Assembly (NCBI RefSeq): GCF_006539505.1
Contig: NZ_BJND01000026.1
Span: 62,001 to 126,000 of the forward strand
Reading direction: 5' to 3'
Length of the DNA stretch: 64,000 nucleotides
DNA from: Streptomyces spinoverrucosus
Lineage (GTDB): Bacteria > Actinomycetota > Actinomycetes > Streptomycetales > Streptomycetaceae
Below are positions 51,458 to 60,052 of the stretch, piece after piece (within the stretch, counting starts at the first letter, position 1; each line of letters begins with the position of its first letter). The notes beneath the pieces were generated by a model. It saw only the letters and a program-made list of their open reading frames with translations, had not been told where the DNA came from and did no database searches. A program made the position numbers and the translations under genes.

Positions 51458-52921
51458 TCACACCTCCACGTGCCGTACCGCCCGCTCGGGCAGCCACCGG
51501 GTGCACAGCGCGGCGCCCGCCACGAGCGCGACGGCCACCAGCAGCGCCGTCGAGGTCGCCGCAGTGAAGGCCGACGCCCCCTCCCCGCGCCGCCCGTTCA
51601 GGACGGAGAAGAAGACCGTGCCGAGTACGGAGGCACCGAGCGCGTTGCCCACCTGCTGGGCTGAGGTCAGGGTGCCCGAGGCGGATCCGGTCTCCTCCTC
51701 GTCGACGCCCGAGAGTGCGATGTCGAAGAACGGTGCGATGGCGAGCCCGGCACCGATACCGATCACCGCGAGCGCGGGTGAGAGCCACCAGGCGTTCACC
51801 GGACCGTCCTGGACGGCGATCGTGCCCAGCGCGGCCAGCAGACCGGCCGCCACGGCGGCGAAACCGATGAACATCGTTCGTCGCGCCATTCCGAGCGCCT
51901 GGGAGAAACCGAACCCGAGCAGCATGCCCGCCGCCTGCGCGATCGTGGCGAGGCCTGCCTTCAGTGGGCTCATCCCGAGACCGAGCTGGAAGAAGAGGCT
52001 GAAGAGCAGCGCGCCGCCCATCATCACGCTGAAGAAGAGGATGCCGATGAACAGCCCGGAGACGAAGGCCTTCTTCTTGAACAGCGAGGGGACGACGAGC
52101 GTGGGCAGGCCCTTGTCCGCCCGGTGGTACTGGTGGCGCACGAAGCCGGCAAGAGCGCCGACGCCCGCGGTCATCAGCGCGAACACCCACCAGGGCCAGC
52201 CCAGCTCACGGCCCTGCACGAGCGAGAAGACCAGGGCGGCCATCCCGGCCGCGGCGATCAGCGCGCCCATCAGGTCGATCTTGAGATCCCGTCGGCCCTG
52301 CGACCTGGGCAGCAGGGCGAGCCCGGCCACCAGGGCGAGGACGCCGACGGGGACATTGACGGCGAAGATCATCCGCCAGCTCCAGCCGAAGTAGTCCGCG
52401 TCGACCAGCCAGCCCGCCACGATCGGCCCGGCCACACCGGACAGCGCCATCACGGGCCCGGTCACACCGAAGGCCATGCCGACCTTGTCCGGCGGGAAGA
52501 CGCTCCTGATGATGCCGAGCGCCTGCGGCACCATCAGTGCACCCAGCAGACCCTGCAGGACGCGTGCGGTGATCAGGGTCTCCGGGTTGGTCGCCAGCGC
52601 CGAGACCAGCGAGGTCACGGTGAAGCCGGCCAGGCCGATCAGGAACAGGTTCTTGCGCCCGTACTTGTCGCCGAGCCGCCCGCCGATGAGCAGTCCGGCG
52701 GCCATGGCGATGGTGTAGCCGGCCGCGAGCCACTGGATGAACTCCTGCGAGCCGCCCATGTCACGCGTGATCGTCGGTCCGGCAATGGTGGTGACCAGCG
52801 AGTCGAGCAGGTCCATGACCTCGCCGACCAGGATGATGCCGACGGCCGCCCATGCCCGCCTGGCAGAGACCGGAGGGTCTTCCGGCAAGGTGACGGGCTG
52901 CGGCATTTCGGTAGTGGACAT
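51458..52921 (-). CDS. MFS exporter, DHA2 (14-TM) family, probable self-resistance pump
   Basis: 487 aa with about 14 transmembrane helices. TM1 MDLLDSLVTTIAGPTITRDM, motif A GGRLGDKYGRKNLF and motif C region ARVLQGLLGALMVPQALGII identify the DHA2 drug:proton antiporters. Divergent from the TetR gene, with a 29-bp palindrome in the shared promoter region. Likely exports the polyketide product or an intermediate when the TetR repressor releases its operator. Confidence 0.92.
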   Translation of the reverse strand: MSTTEMPQPVTLPEDPPVSARRAWAAVGIILVGEVMDLLDSLVTTIAGPTITRDMGGSQEFIQWLAAGYTIAMAAGLLIGGRLGDKYGRKNLFLIGLAGFTVTSLVSALATNPETLITARVLQGLLGALMVPQALGIIRSVFPPDKVGMAFGVTGPVMALSGVAGPIVAGWLVDADYFGWSWRMIFAVNVPVGVLALVAGLALLPRSQGRRDLKIDLMGALIAAAGMAALVFSLVQGRELGWPWWVFALMTAGVGALAGFVRHQYHRADKGLPTLVVPSLFKKKAFVSGLFIGILFFSVMMGGALLFSLFFQLGLGMSPLKAGLATIAQAAGMLLGFGFSQALGMARRTMFIGFAAVAAGLLAALGTIAVQDGPVNAWWLSPALAVIGIGAGLAIAPFFDIALSGVDEEETGSASGTLTSAQQVGNALGASVLGTVFFSVLNGRRGEGASAFTAATSTALLVAVALVAGAALCTRWLPERAVRHVEV

Positions 52922-53034
52922 GCTGACCTTCCTGGGGTCGGGACGGTTGCCAGTGCCGTCGGCTGCGCAGCGGTGGATGCGCGATGAACGCCGTTCGGTG
53001 CAGGAACACTGTTGCCAAGTGTCGAACGCTCATC

Positions 53035-53063
53035 TGTCAACGAACACCGTTCTACGGTAGAAT
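53035..53063 (+). promoter_or_regulatory. Probable promoter of the TetR gene
   Basis: TGTCAA (53035-53040), 17-base spacer, TAGAAT (53058-53063). It overlaps the 29-bp palindrome, so repressor binding would block it. Confidence 0.5.
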
Positions 53064-53070
53064 GATGTTC
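53042..53070. promoter_or_regulatory. 29-bp palindromic TetR operator, site 1
   Basis: GAACA-N3-TTCTA-CGG-TAGAA-N3-TGTTC, a perfect interrupted palindrome between the divergent MFS and TetR genes. A close copy lies at 57516-57544. Confidence 0.85.
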
Positions 53071-53144
53071 GGCGTCAACCCGAATCAGAGCCGCCCCCGA
53101 TCCGACCCGGCGCCCTTCGGCGCCTCTTCACCGGTAAGGTCTCC

Positions 53145-53852
53145 GTGATGCGTCAGAAGTCGAACTCCGCCGAGGTGCCCCTCCCGCCGTGGGAGGTGCG
53201 CCGGAAAACCGAGGTTCCGCAGCGCGCCCCGCTCACGGCGGAGCGGATCGTCGACGCTGCGCTCGCGGTCGTCGACACCGAGGGCAGCACTGCTGTCACG
53301 ATGCGCCGGGTCGCCGGCGACCTGGGCGTGGTCGCCTCCAGCCTGTACGCGCATGTGCGCAACCGGGAGGAGTTGCTGCTCCTGGTGCTTGAGCGGGTGA
53401 TGAAGGAGGTCGGCGTCCCGGAGGTCACCGGGCAGTGGGACGCGGACCTCAAGGCGCACTACACGAGGATGCAGCGCGTGCTGCAGGCCCACGGCGACAT
53501 CGCCCTCTACAACTTCGCCGCCTTCCCGCCCACCGCGATCGGCGTGGCCATCACCGAGCGGCTGCTGTCGGTGCTGCTGAACGTGGGCGTCCCCGCGAAG
53601 ATCGCGGCCTGGGCCCTGCACCGGCTCACCCTCTACACGACGGCAGACGTCTACGAGGGCTGGCGCCTGGCGCACAAGGACCTGGACGACTGGATCGATC
53701 CCGTCCGCGACTACTTCGCCTCCCTGCCCGCGGACCGCTTCCCGTCCATCGTCGGCAGCGTGGACGTCATGCTGGACACCGACAGCGACGGCAGGTTCGA
53801 GCTGGGCCTGGACATGCTGATCTCCGGGCTGGCGACCTTCGTCACGGACTGA
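53145..53852 (+). CDS. TetR family repressor with TetR_C (tetracycline-repressor-like) domain
   Basis: 235 aa, GTG 53145 (ATG 53148 possible). HTH: LTAERIVDAALAVVDTEGSTAVTMRRVAGDLGVVASSLYAHVRNREELLLLVLERV (about residues 28-85), with SLYAHV in the recognition helix as in tetracycline-type repressors. A ligand-binding all-helical C-terminal domain follows. Divergent from an MFS exporter, the classic tetR/tetA-like layout. Matching palindromes at 53042 and 57516 indicate it controls the exporter, itself and the downstream FAD monooxygenase. Confidence 0.92.
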   Translation: MMRQKSNSAEVPLPPWEVRRKTEVPQRAPLTAERIVDAALAVVDTEGSTAVTMRRVAGDLGVVASSLYAHVRNREELLLLVLERVMKEVGVPEVTGQWDADLKAHYTRMQRVLQAHGDIALYNFAAFPPTAIGVAITERLLSVLLNVGVPAKIAAWALHRLTLYTTADVYEGWRLAHKDLDDWIDPVRDYFASLPADRFPSIVGSVDVMLDTDSDGRFELGLDMLISGLATFVTD

Positions 53853-54008
53853 CGCCCGCGCTCGGGACCGGTCTTTTTCCGTCGCCGATTTTCTGCAGTT
53901 TCCAGATCCGAGAATTAACAAAGAGCTGACTCTCGTCTGACCCGCAGAGAAAAATCGCCGAGCTAACGTTCATGTCATCCCTCCTCGGCTTACCCAAAGG
54001 GAATTGTC

Positions 54009-55235
54009 ATGAACGAGATTGCAGCCGATGCTGCCCCGGAATTTCCCATACTCCGTACCTGCCCGTTCAGTGTTCCGGAGACGTATCGGAAACTGGACGA
54101 GGCGGGCGGTCGGGTGCACCAGGTCCGCATGTCCGACGGGCGCCCCGCCTGGCTCATCACCAAGAACGAGGACGCCCGGGCGGTGCTTTCCGACGCCCGC
54201 TTCAGTTCCGAGAAACTTCGGCCTGGATTTCCCGAACTGTCTCCGGGCGGACTCAAGGCACTGACCTATTTCTCGCCGTTCCTCGTGAACATGGACGGGC
54301 CCGAGCACTCCCGGGCCCGTCGCGCGGTTCTCGGCGAGTTCTCCGTGCGCAGGATCAACGCCATGAAGCCGCGGATCCAGCGCATCGTCGACACCGCGAT
54401 CGATCGGATGCTGGAGCAGCCGGAGCGGCCGGTCGACCTCGTCGCGCACCTCGCCAACCCCGTGCCCACCCTGGTGCTCGAGGCGTTCCTGGGCGTTGCG
54501 GCGGACGACCTCGACGCCATCGAGCGCAACACCGAGAAGATGCTGCGCGAGGCCCGGACGGAGGAGGAGCAGCAGGCCGCCGCCGAGGCCCTGCATGCCC
54601 ACCTCGACAGGGTCATCGCGGCCAAGGAGGAGAATCCGGCCGACGACTTCCTCAGCCGTCAGATCGAGCGGTCCCGTCAGGAGCACGGCGGAGCCGCCGA
54701 CCGTTTCGAACTCGCCAGCCTGGTGCAGCTGCTGCAGATCGCCGGACACGCCTCCAGCGCGGCGATGATCTCGCTGTCGGTGCTCACCCTGCTGGCCAAC
54801 CCGGAGCAGCTGAAGGAGCTCACCGCCGACCCGGCTCGCACCCCGGCCGTGGTCGAGGAACTCCTGCGCTTCCTGTCGATCACCGACACCGGGCCGCTCA
54901 GGCTGGCCCTGGAGGACGTGGAGATCGGCGGCGTCCGCATCCGCGCGGGCGACGGGGTCATCATTCCCACCCTGCCGGCGAACCGCGACGCCGACGCCTT
55001 CCCCGACCCCGACCGCTTCGACATCGGGCGCGCCCCCGGCACCCGGCATGTCGCGTTCGGCTACGGGGCGCACCAGTGTCTCGGCCAGAACATCGTGCGC
55101 GCCGAGCTCCAGGTGATCCTCGACCGCCTCTTCCACCGTGTCCCGGACCTGCGGCTCGCCGCGGAACCCGGCGCCCTGCCCTACAAGTACTTCGGCCAGT
55201 TCTTCGGCCCCGTCGAACTTCCCGTCACCTGGTAG
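54009..55235 (+). CDS. Cytochrome P450 with altered I-helix
   Basis: 408 aa, ATG behind aaaggga. P450 signatures: ExxR in EELLRF, heme-binding FGYGAHQCLGQNI with Cys357. The I-helix reads IAGHASSAAM (A245 to S250) where most bacterial P450s have AGxE/DT: the acidic residue is Ala248 and the Thr is Ser249, so the usual proton relay is missing its carboxylate. In the polyketide cluster it probably performs a tailoring reaction; the altered I-helix may mean substrate-assisted or atypical chemistry such as aryl coupling. First gene of a rightward operon with the LLM and acyltransferase-like genes. Confidence 0.9.
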   Translation: MNEIAADAAPEFPILRTCPFSVPETYRKLDEAGGRVHQVRMSDGRPAWLITKNEDARAVLSDARFSSEKLRPGFPELSPGGLKALTYFSPFLVNMDGPEHSRARRAVLGEFSVRRINAMKPRIQRIVDTAIDRMLEQPERPVDLVAHLANPVPTLVLEAFLGVAADDLDAIERNTEKMLREARTEEEQQAAAEALHAHLDRVIAAKEENPADDFLSRQIERSRQEHGGAADRFELASLVQLLQIAGHASSAAMISLSVLTLLANPEQLKELTADPARTPAVVEELLRFLSITDTGPLRLALEDVEIGGVRIRAGDGVIIPTLPANRDADAFPDPDRFDIGRAPGTRHVAFGYGAHQCLGQNIVRAELQVILDRLFHRVPDLRLAAEPGALPYKYFGQFFGPVELPVTW

Positions 55236-55247
55236 GAGAACCAGCAC

Positions 55248-56255
55248 GTGAGCATACGTCTCGGCTACCACATCCCGTACTTCCATCACACGGAGACGGT
55301 CACGGACCTCTTCCCCGCACTGGTCGCCCAGGTACGGGCCGCGGAGGATTCCCGGTTCGACCTGGTTACGACGATGGACCACTTCTACCAGCCGCCGCTG
55401 ATCGGACCGCCCGACGGCCCGATGCTCGAGGCGTACACCCTGCTCGGGGCGCTGGCGGCCGCCACCCACCGGGTGCAGCTGTCGACCATGGTGACCGGCA
55501 TCGGTTACCGCAATCCCGCCCTGCTGGCCAAGATGGTCACCACGCTCGATGTGATCAGCCAAGGGCGCGCCGTGCTCGGCGTCGGCGCCGGCTGGCATGA
55601 GCAGGAACACCGCGAGTACGGCTACGAGTTCGGTACGGTCGCCGAGCGTTTCGGCCGGTTCGAGGAGGCGCTCGGCGTCATGGTCCCGATGCTGCGCGGG
55701 GCGCGGCCGCGCGTCGAGGGGCGCTGGTTCCGCGCCGAGGGTGCCATCAACGAGCCCCGGCTCCGGGAGGACCTGCCGCTGCTGATCGGAGGTGGGGGCG
55801 AGAAAAAGACGTTCGCCTTCGCCGCCCGGCACGCCGACCACCTCAACATCATCTGTACCACTTCGGAGCTGCCGCAGAAGATGGCCGCGGTGCGGGCGCG
55901 GTGCGCCGAGGTCGGCCGGGATCCGGCGACGCTTCAGACCAGCTTCGCCACGCCGCTGATCATCGACGAGGACGGCGAGCGGGCCCGCAAGCTGTTGGAG
56001 GAGGTGCTGGTCAGGTCGGGCGTGAACGTGGCGGAGCTGACGGACTCCGAGCGGGCAGCGGCGACCGACCGGTTCTTCGTCGGCACCCCGGCCGAGGTCA
56101 CCCAGCAGCTTCAGGAGCGGGTGCTGTGCCACGGAGTCAACGGGCTCATGGCCAATATGCTCGCCAACGCGCACGATCCGGACGCCATCGCGCTGGCCGG
56201 GCGCACGCTGGCCCCGTTGGTCGGGCTCGCGCCGGAGGCGGGGACGACGACATGA
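55248..56255 (+). CDS. LLM-class F420-dependent oxidoreductase
   Basis: 335 aa, GTG start after aggagaacc. Luciferase-like TIM barrel: GYHIPYFHHTET, FDLVTTMDHFYQPPLIGPPDGPMLEAYTLLGALAAATHRVQLSTMVTGIGYR... (read in parts), GRAVLGVGAGWHEQEHREYGYEFG and LPLLIGGGGEKKTF. These features fit F420-dependent reductases used to reduce double bonds in polyketide tailoring. Twelve bases after the P450 and overlapping the next start (ATGA). Confidence 0.88.
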   Translation: MSIRLGYHIPYFHHTETVTDLFPALVAQVRAAEDSRFDLVTTMDHFYQPPLIGPPDGPMLEAYTLLGALAAATHRVQLSTMVTGIGYRNPALLAKMVTTLDVISQGRAVLGVGAGWHEQEHREYGYEFGTVAERFGRFEEALGVMVPMLRGARPRVEGRWFRAEGAINEPRLREDLPLLIGGGGEKKTFAFAARHADHLNIICTTSELPQKMAAVRARCAEVGRDPATLQTSFATPLIIDEDGERARKLLEEVLVRSGVNVAELTDSERAAATDRFFVGTPAEVTQQLQERVLCHGVNGLMANMLANAHDPDAIALAGRTLAPLVGLAPEAGTTT

Positions 56256-57460
56256 CCATGGCCGGATCGCAGCGCTTCACCGGAGGCGATGTACTGATGC
56301 AACAGCTGAGGATCGACCCCCCGGTGCAACTGCTCTGGCGGGTGCAGGGCCGGCCGGCTCCCGAAGCGTTGCGGAAGTTCCACGCCAACCTGGCCCAGGG
56401 CCCGTTGAACCGCCGGATGCGGCCGGCCCGGCTGCCACTGGCGCGTCCGGTCTGGGAGCGGCACACCGACTGCTCGCCCCTGCGTGTCTCCCCACGGACG
56501 GTCGCCCCGGAGGAGGTGATGGACTGGGCCGACGCCGCCTGCCGGGCCGATCTCGACGCCCATGCGGGCCGCGGCTGGGAACTGAGCGCGGCACATGTCG
56601 CCGACGGCACCTCCGTGGTGTCCCTGGTGGGCTCGCACGCGCTGACCGACGGCCAGGGCCTCATCGGCGCGGCCACACTCGCCGCCCGGGAGACCGCTCG
56701 GCAGTGGCGCTCCGGGCGGCCGTCGCTGGTCGACGACCTCACCGATGTGGTGACGGAAGGTCTGCGGACGTACTCCCGGCTGGCGCTGTCCCGGCTGCGC
56801 GGCAAGGTCGCCGAGGTGCCCGCCACCGCCACCCGGATGCTGCTCGGGCGTTCACCGCAGGCAGGCGGCGCGGCGCCCGTCCGCTCCCGGCTCGCCTTCA
56901 CCGTGTCGGCCGCCGAGGCCGAGCGGGTGGCGGAGAGCGGCGGGGGCAGCGTGACGGGGCTGATGCTCGCCATGACCGCGAACATCCTGCGCGCGGCGCG
57001 GGGCACCACCGAGGCGGGCCGGCCGTTCACGGTCGGGCTGCCCGTGAGCTTCCGGCGGCCCGACGACCTGGAGTCCTCCAACATGGTCGGGATCGCCACG
57101 CTGCGGCTGGACGGCCTGCGCGGGCGCTACACCGACCTGGCGCACATCCGCCGACTGAGCAAGGGAGGGTACGCCGAGGTGGTCGGCCGGCACCTCACCG
57201 GCTATCCGCAGACCGACGCCGCGCTGTCCAACGCCGGCGAGATGCTGCCGGAGGCCAGGGATGTCTTCGGCCCCGCCCTGGGTGTTCTCTTCCGCACGGT
57301 GTCCGGCGCCGGAGGACCGCCCGGCAGGATGAACTGTTTCGTCCTCAGGGCCGGCGCGACGGTGTCCATCGGCTTCCAGTCCGCCGGCGTCTCGGTCGGA
57401 CACGGGCTGGTCGAGGCGGAGCTGGACGCGTGGGGCATCGCCCCGACACACACCTGGTGA
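56252..57460 (+). CDS. Condensation-fold / wax-ester-synthase-like acyltransferase family protein
   Basis: 402 aa from ATG 56252 (overlap ATGA); the in-frame ATG codons at 56258 and 56297 are alternatives. A chloramphenicol-acetyltransferase-like motif SHALTDGQGLIGA (residue about 130) resembles HHxxxDG of condensation, PapA and WS/DGAT enzymes, with the first His replaced by Ser. C-terminal NCFVLRAGATVSIGFQSAGVSV... resembles the DFG-like end of the fold. It may join an acyl group to a hydroxyl or amine on the polyketide. Family call is from motif layout only. Confidence 0.6.
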   Translation: MTMAGSQRFTGGDVLMQQLRIDPPVQLLWRVQGRPAPEALRKFHANLAQGPLNRRMRPARLPLARPVWERHTDCSPLRVSPRTVAPEEVMDWADAACRADLDAHAGRGWELSAAHVADGTSVVSLVGSHALTDGQGLIGAATLAARETARQWRSGRPSLVDDLTDVVTEGLRTYSRLALSRLRGKVAEVPATATRMLLGRSPQAGGAAPVRSRLAFTVSAAEAERVAESGGGSVTGLMLAMTANILRAARGTTEAGRPFTVGLPVSFRRPDDLESSNMVGIATLRLDGLRGRYTDLAHIRRLSKGGYAEVVGRHLTGYPQTDAALSNAGEMLPEARDVFGPALGVLFRTVSGAGGPPGRMNCFVLRAGATVSIGFQSAGVSVGHGLVEAELDAWGIAPTHTW

Positions 57461-57507
57461 CCCACCCGAGGTGATCGGCTCTTCTCCGCCTCGGGAGAAC
57501 GGCGTAC

Positions 57508-57537
57508 TTGTGAGAAAACATCGTTCATTGATAGAAC
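57508..57537 (+). promoter_or_regulatory. Probable promoter of the FAD monooxygenase
   Basis: TTGTGA (57508-57513), 18-base spacer, TAGAAC (57532-57537), overlapping the palindrome at 57516-57544. Confidence 0.5.
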
Positions 57538-57544
57538 GTTGTTC
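57516..57544. promoter_or_regulatory. 29-bp TetR operator, site 2
   Basis: AAACA-N3-TTCAT-TGA-TAGAA-N3-TGTTC, same spacing as the palindrome at 53042-53070 and identical at most arm positions, 28 bases before the FAD monooxygenase start. Confidence 0.8.
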
Positions 57545-57571
57545 GGAACCGGAAGGCGGAGAGGAACTGTG

Positions 57572-59032
57572 ATGGACGCTGACGTGATCGTGGTGGGCGC
57601 CGGACCCACCGGTCTGACACTGGCCCACGAGCTGGCCCTGGGCGGCGCGCGTGTGGCACTGCTCGACAAGGGCCCCGGCCGGACCGGCGAGAGCCGGGCC
57701 CTGAACCTCCACCCCCGCACCGCGGAGATGCTGGCCCTGCGCGGAATGCTCGACGGCGCGGAGGAGCAGGCCAGGGCCCGGCTGGAGACCACCCACTTCG
57801 CGCACCTGCCCGTTCCGCTGGCGCTGGACGGCTGGAACTCCCGCTACCCGTACCAGGTCGCCATTCCGCAGGCCGAGGTCGAGAAGGTGCTGGAGGAGCA
57901 CCTTGCCGCCCTGGGGGTGCGGGTCCAGTGGAACTCCGAGGTCACCGGCATCGAGCAGGACGAGGAGCGGGTCCGCGTCCAGGCCGGCGGGAAGTGGGTC
58001 GAGGCACGCTATCTGGCCGGCTGCGACGGTGGCCGCAGCTTCGTCCGCAAGCAGCTCGGAGTCGAGTTCCCCGGGCTGGACGCGCGGTGGTTCGGCACCG
58101 TCTCCGACGTCGTGCTGGGCGTCACCGGCGAGGGGATCGCGACGACCTGGGACACCAAGGGCTCGCCCCGGATGCGTCCGGACGGGTCGTTCGCGAACAT
58201 CTTCCCGATCGGCAAGGAGTCGGACAACGTCTACCGGATCTTCTACAGCGTCGCCGACCAGGTGATCAGCGACCAGCGCGCCAAGGTGCCGGATGACGAG
58301 GTCATCGCCGCGATCCAGGAGTTCTACGGTTCGCAGACCGAGGTCAAGGAGGTGCGGTGGGCCTCCCGGTTCAGCGACGCCTCACGCCTCGCGGAGCACT
58401 ACCGCGTCGGACGGGCCTTCCTCGCGGGCGACGCCGCGCACGTCCACCTGCCGCTTGGCGGACAAGGACTCAACACCGGCGTTCAGGATGCGATGAACCT
58501 GGGCTGGAAACTGGCCGCCGAGATCGCCGGCTGGGCCCCCGAAGGGCTGCTCGGCACCTACCACGGCGAACGCCACCCGGTGGGCGCCGCCGTCCTCACC
58601 AACACCCGCGCCCAGGTGGCCCTTGGCCAGAAGGGCGTCGAGCATGACGCGCTGCGGGAGATCTTCACCCAGCTGATCAAACTGCCGGAGGCCAACCGCC
58701 TGCTCGGGGGAGCGATCTCCGGGCTCTCCATCCGCTACGACCTCGGCGGCGACGAGCCCGTCGGCGCCCGGCTCACCGACTTCGCCCTGCCGGACGGCCG
58801 CTGGGCCGGCGAACTGTTCCACCAAGGGCACGGCGTCCTGCTGACCACGCGGACAGAACTCGTCGCCGAGGCGGCGCCCTGGACGGGCCGCGTGGACGCC
58901 GTGGAGGTACCGGAACTCCCCGACCTTGCCACCGAGGCCGTTCTCGTGCGCCCCGACGGCTACATCTGCTGGGTGCCCGGCACACCGCTCACGGAAGCAC
59001 TCCACCGCTGGTTCGGCGCGCCCCGGACCTGA
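57572..59032 (+). CDS. FAD-dependent aromatic polyketide hydroxylase (PgaE/JadH-type)
   Basis: 486 aa from ATG 57572 (GTG 57569 also in frame; ggagagg upstream). Flavin monooxygenase signatures: VIVVGAGPTGLTLAHELALGGA (GxGxxG), AGCDGGRSFVRKQLG (DG motif) and FLAGDAAHVHLPLGGQGLNTGVQDAMNLGWKLAA (GD motif), with a thioredoxin-like C-terminal remnant. Enzymes of this group hydroxylate angucyclinone and anthracyclinone rings with NADPH. The TetR-type operator in its promoter links expression to the exporter. Confidence 0.93.
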   Translation: MDADVIVVGAGPTGLTLAHELALGGARVALLDKGPGRTGESRALNLHPRTAEMLALRGMLDGAEEQARARLETTHFAHLPVPLALDGWNSRYPYQVAIPQAEVEKVLEEHLAALGVRVQWNSEVTGIEQDEERVRVQAGGKWVEARYLAGCDGGRSFVRKQLGVEFPGLDARWFGTVSDVVLGVTGEGIATTWDTKGSPRMRPDGSFANIFPIGKESDNVYRIFYSVADQVISDQRAKVPDDEVIAAIQEFYGSQTEVKEVRWASRFSDASRLAEHYRVGRAFLAGDAAHVHLPLGGQGLNTGVQDAMNLGWKLAAEIAGWAPEGLLGTYHGERHPVGAAVLTNTRAQVALGQKGVEHDALREIFTQLIKLPEANRLLGGAISGLSIRYDLGGDEPVGARLTDFALPDGRWAGELFHQGHGVLLTTRTELVAEAAPWTGRVDAVEVPELPDLATEAVLVRPDGYICWVPGTPLTEALHRWFGAPRT

Positions 59033-59096
59033 CCCACGGCCGGCCCTTGGCGTCGGCCGTGTGCGCTCCCTTTCCCCCGCATAGGAGATCCACCTC

Positions 59097-59951
59097 ATGA
59101 CCATTCTGGTGACCGGCGCGACCGGAAACGTCGGCCGCAACGTCGTCGAGCTGCTGCTCGCGGCCGGTGCCCCGGTGCGGGCCACCTCCCGGAACCCGAA
59201 GACCGCCGAACTGCCCGCCGGCGTCGACGTGCGCGCCGGGGACCTGGACGACCCCGGCTCGTTCGGGGACGCGCTGTCGGGCGTGGAGAAGCTCTTCCTG
59301 TTCCCCAACCCGTCCGGCGTCGCCGGGTTCCTGGACCTTGCCAGGGCGTCCGGGGTCCGGCAGTTGGTGCTGCTGTCGTCCGCCGCGGTGAGCGATCCCG
59401 GTGAGACCGCCAATCCGATCGGGCTCATGCACCTGGCGGTCGAACAGGCGGCGCAGGACAGCGGTCTCACCTGGACGGTGCTGCGGCCCGCCTCGTTCGC
59501 GAGCAACGCGCTGCAGTGGGCTCCCGCGATCCGCGAGAGGGGTGAGGTCCGTGTCCCGTACGCCGAGAGCACGGTCTCCCCGATCCACGAGCGCGACATC
59601 GCGGCGGTCGCCGTCCAGGTCCTGCTGTCCGATGGCCACGAGGGCGCGACGTATGAGCTCACCGGCCCGGAGTCGATGACGCAGCGCCGGCAGGTCGAGC
59701 TGATCGCGGCGGCGATCGGGCGTCCGGTCACCGTCGTCGACCTGGTCGGCGATGCCGCTCGGGCCCAACTGGAGGAGCAGTACGGCGCGTTCGGGGTGCC
59801 CGGCCTCGTCGACTCCGTCCTCGGCACGTACGCAGCATCGGTCGGCACCGCTGCCCCGCTGACGGACACGGTCGCCCGGGTCACCGGCCGCCCGCCGACG
59901 GCTTTCGCCGACTGGGCGGTGGAACACCGTACGGCGTTCATCGCTGCCTGA
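59097..59951 (+). CDS. NmrA-family NAD(P)-binding reductase
   Basis: 284 aa, ATG after ataggaga. Rossmann motif TGATGNVGRNVVELL at residues 6-20, RAGDLDDPGSF, and LVLLSSAAV. Atypical SDR of the NmrA/NAD(P)H:quinone oxidoreductase type without the YxxxK dyad in its usual place. In aromatic polyketide clusters such proteins act as quinone or ene reductases. Last gene of the rightward arm; a terminator follows. Confidence 0.88.
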   Translation: MTILVTGATGNVGRNVVELLLAAGAPVRATSRNPKTAELPAGVDVRAGDLDDPGSFGDALSGVEKLFLFPNPSGVAGFLDLARASGVRQLVLLSSAAVSDPGETANPIGLMHLAVEQAAQDSGLTWTVLRPASFASNALQWAPAIRERGEVRVPYAESTVSPIHERDIAAVAVQVLLSDGHEGATYELTGPESMTQRRQVELIAAAIGRPVTVVDLVGDAARAQLEEQYGAFGVPGLVDSVLGTYAASVGTAAPLTDTVARVTGRPPTAFADWAVEHRTAFIAA

Positions 59952-59970
59952 CGGCCGGGCCTCCGCCACG

Positions 59971-60003
59971 AAGGAGCCGCACCCGGGACGGGTTCGGCTC
60001 CTT
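59971..60003 (+). terminator. Terminator at the right end of the polyketide cluster
   Basis: aaggagccg pairs with cggctcctt (59995-60003), with inner accc/gggt. Marks the end of the rightward operon. Confidence 0.85.
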
Positions 60004-60052
60004 CTCTGCAGCCGAGAAACAGGATGCGTGCGCAACTTGATGAACGCCCTGG

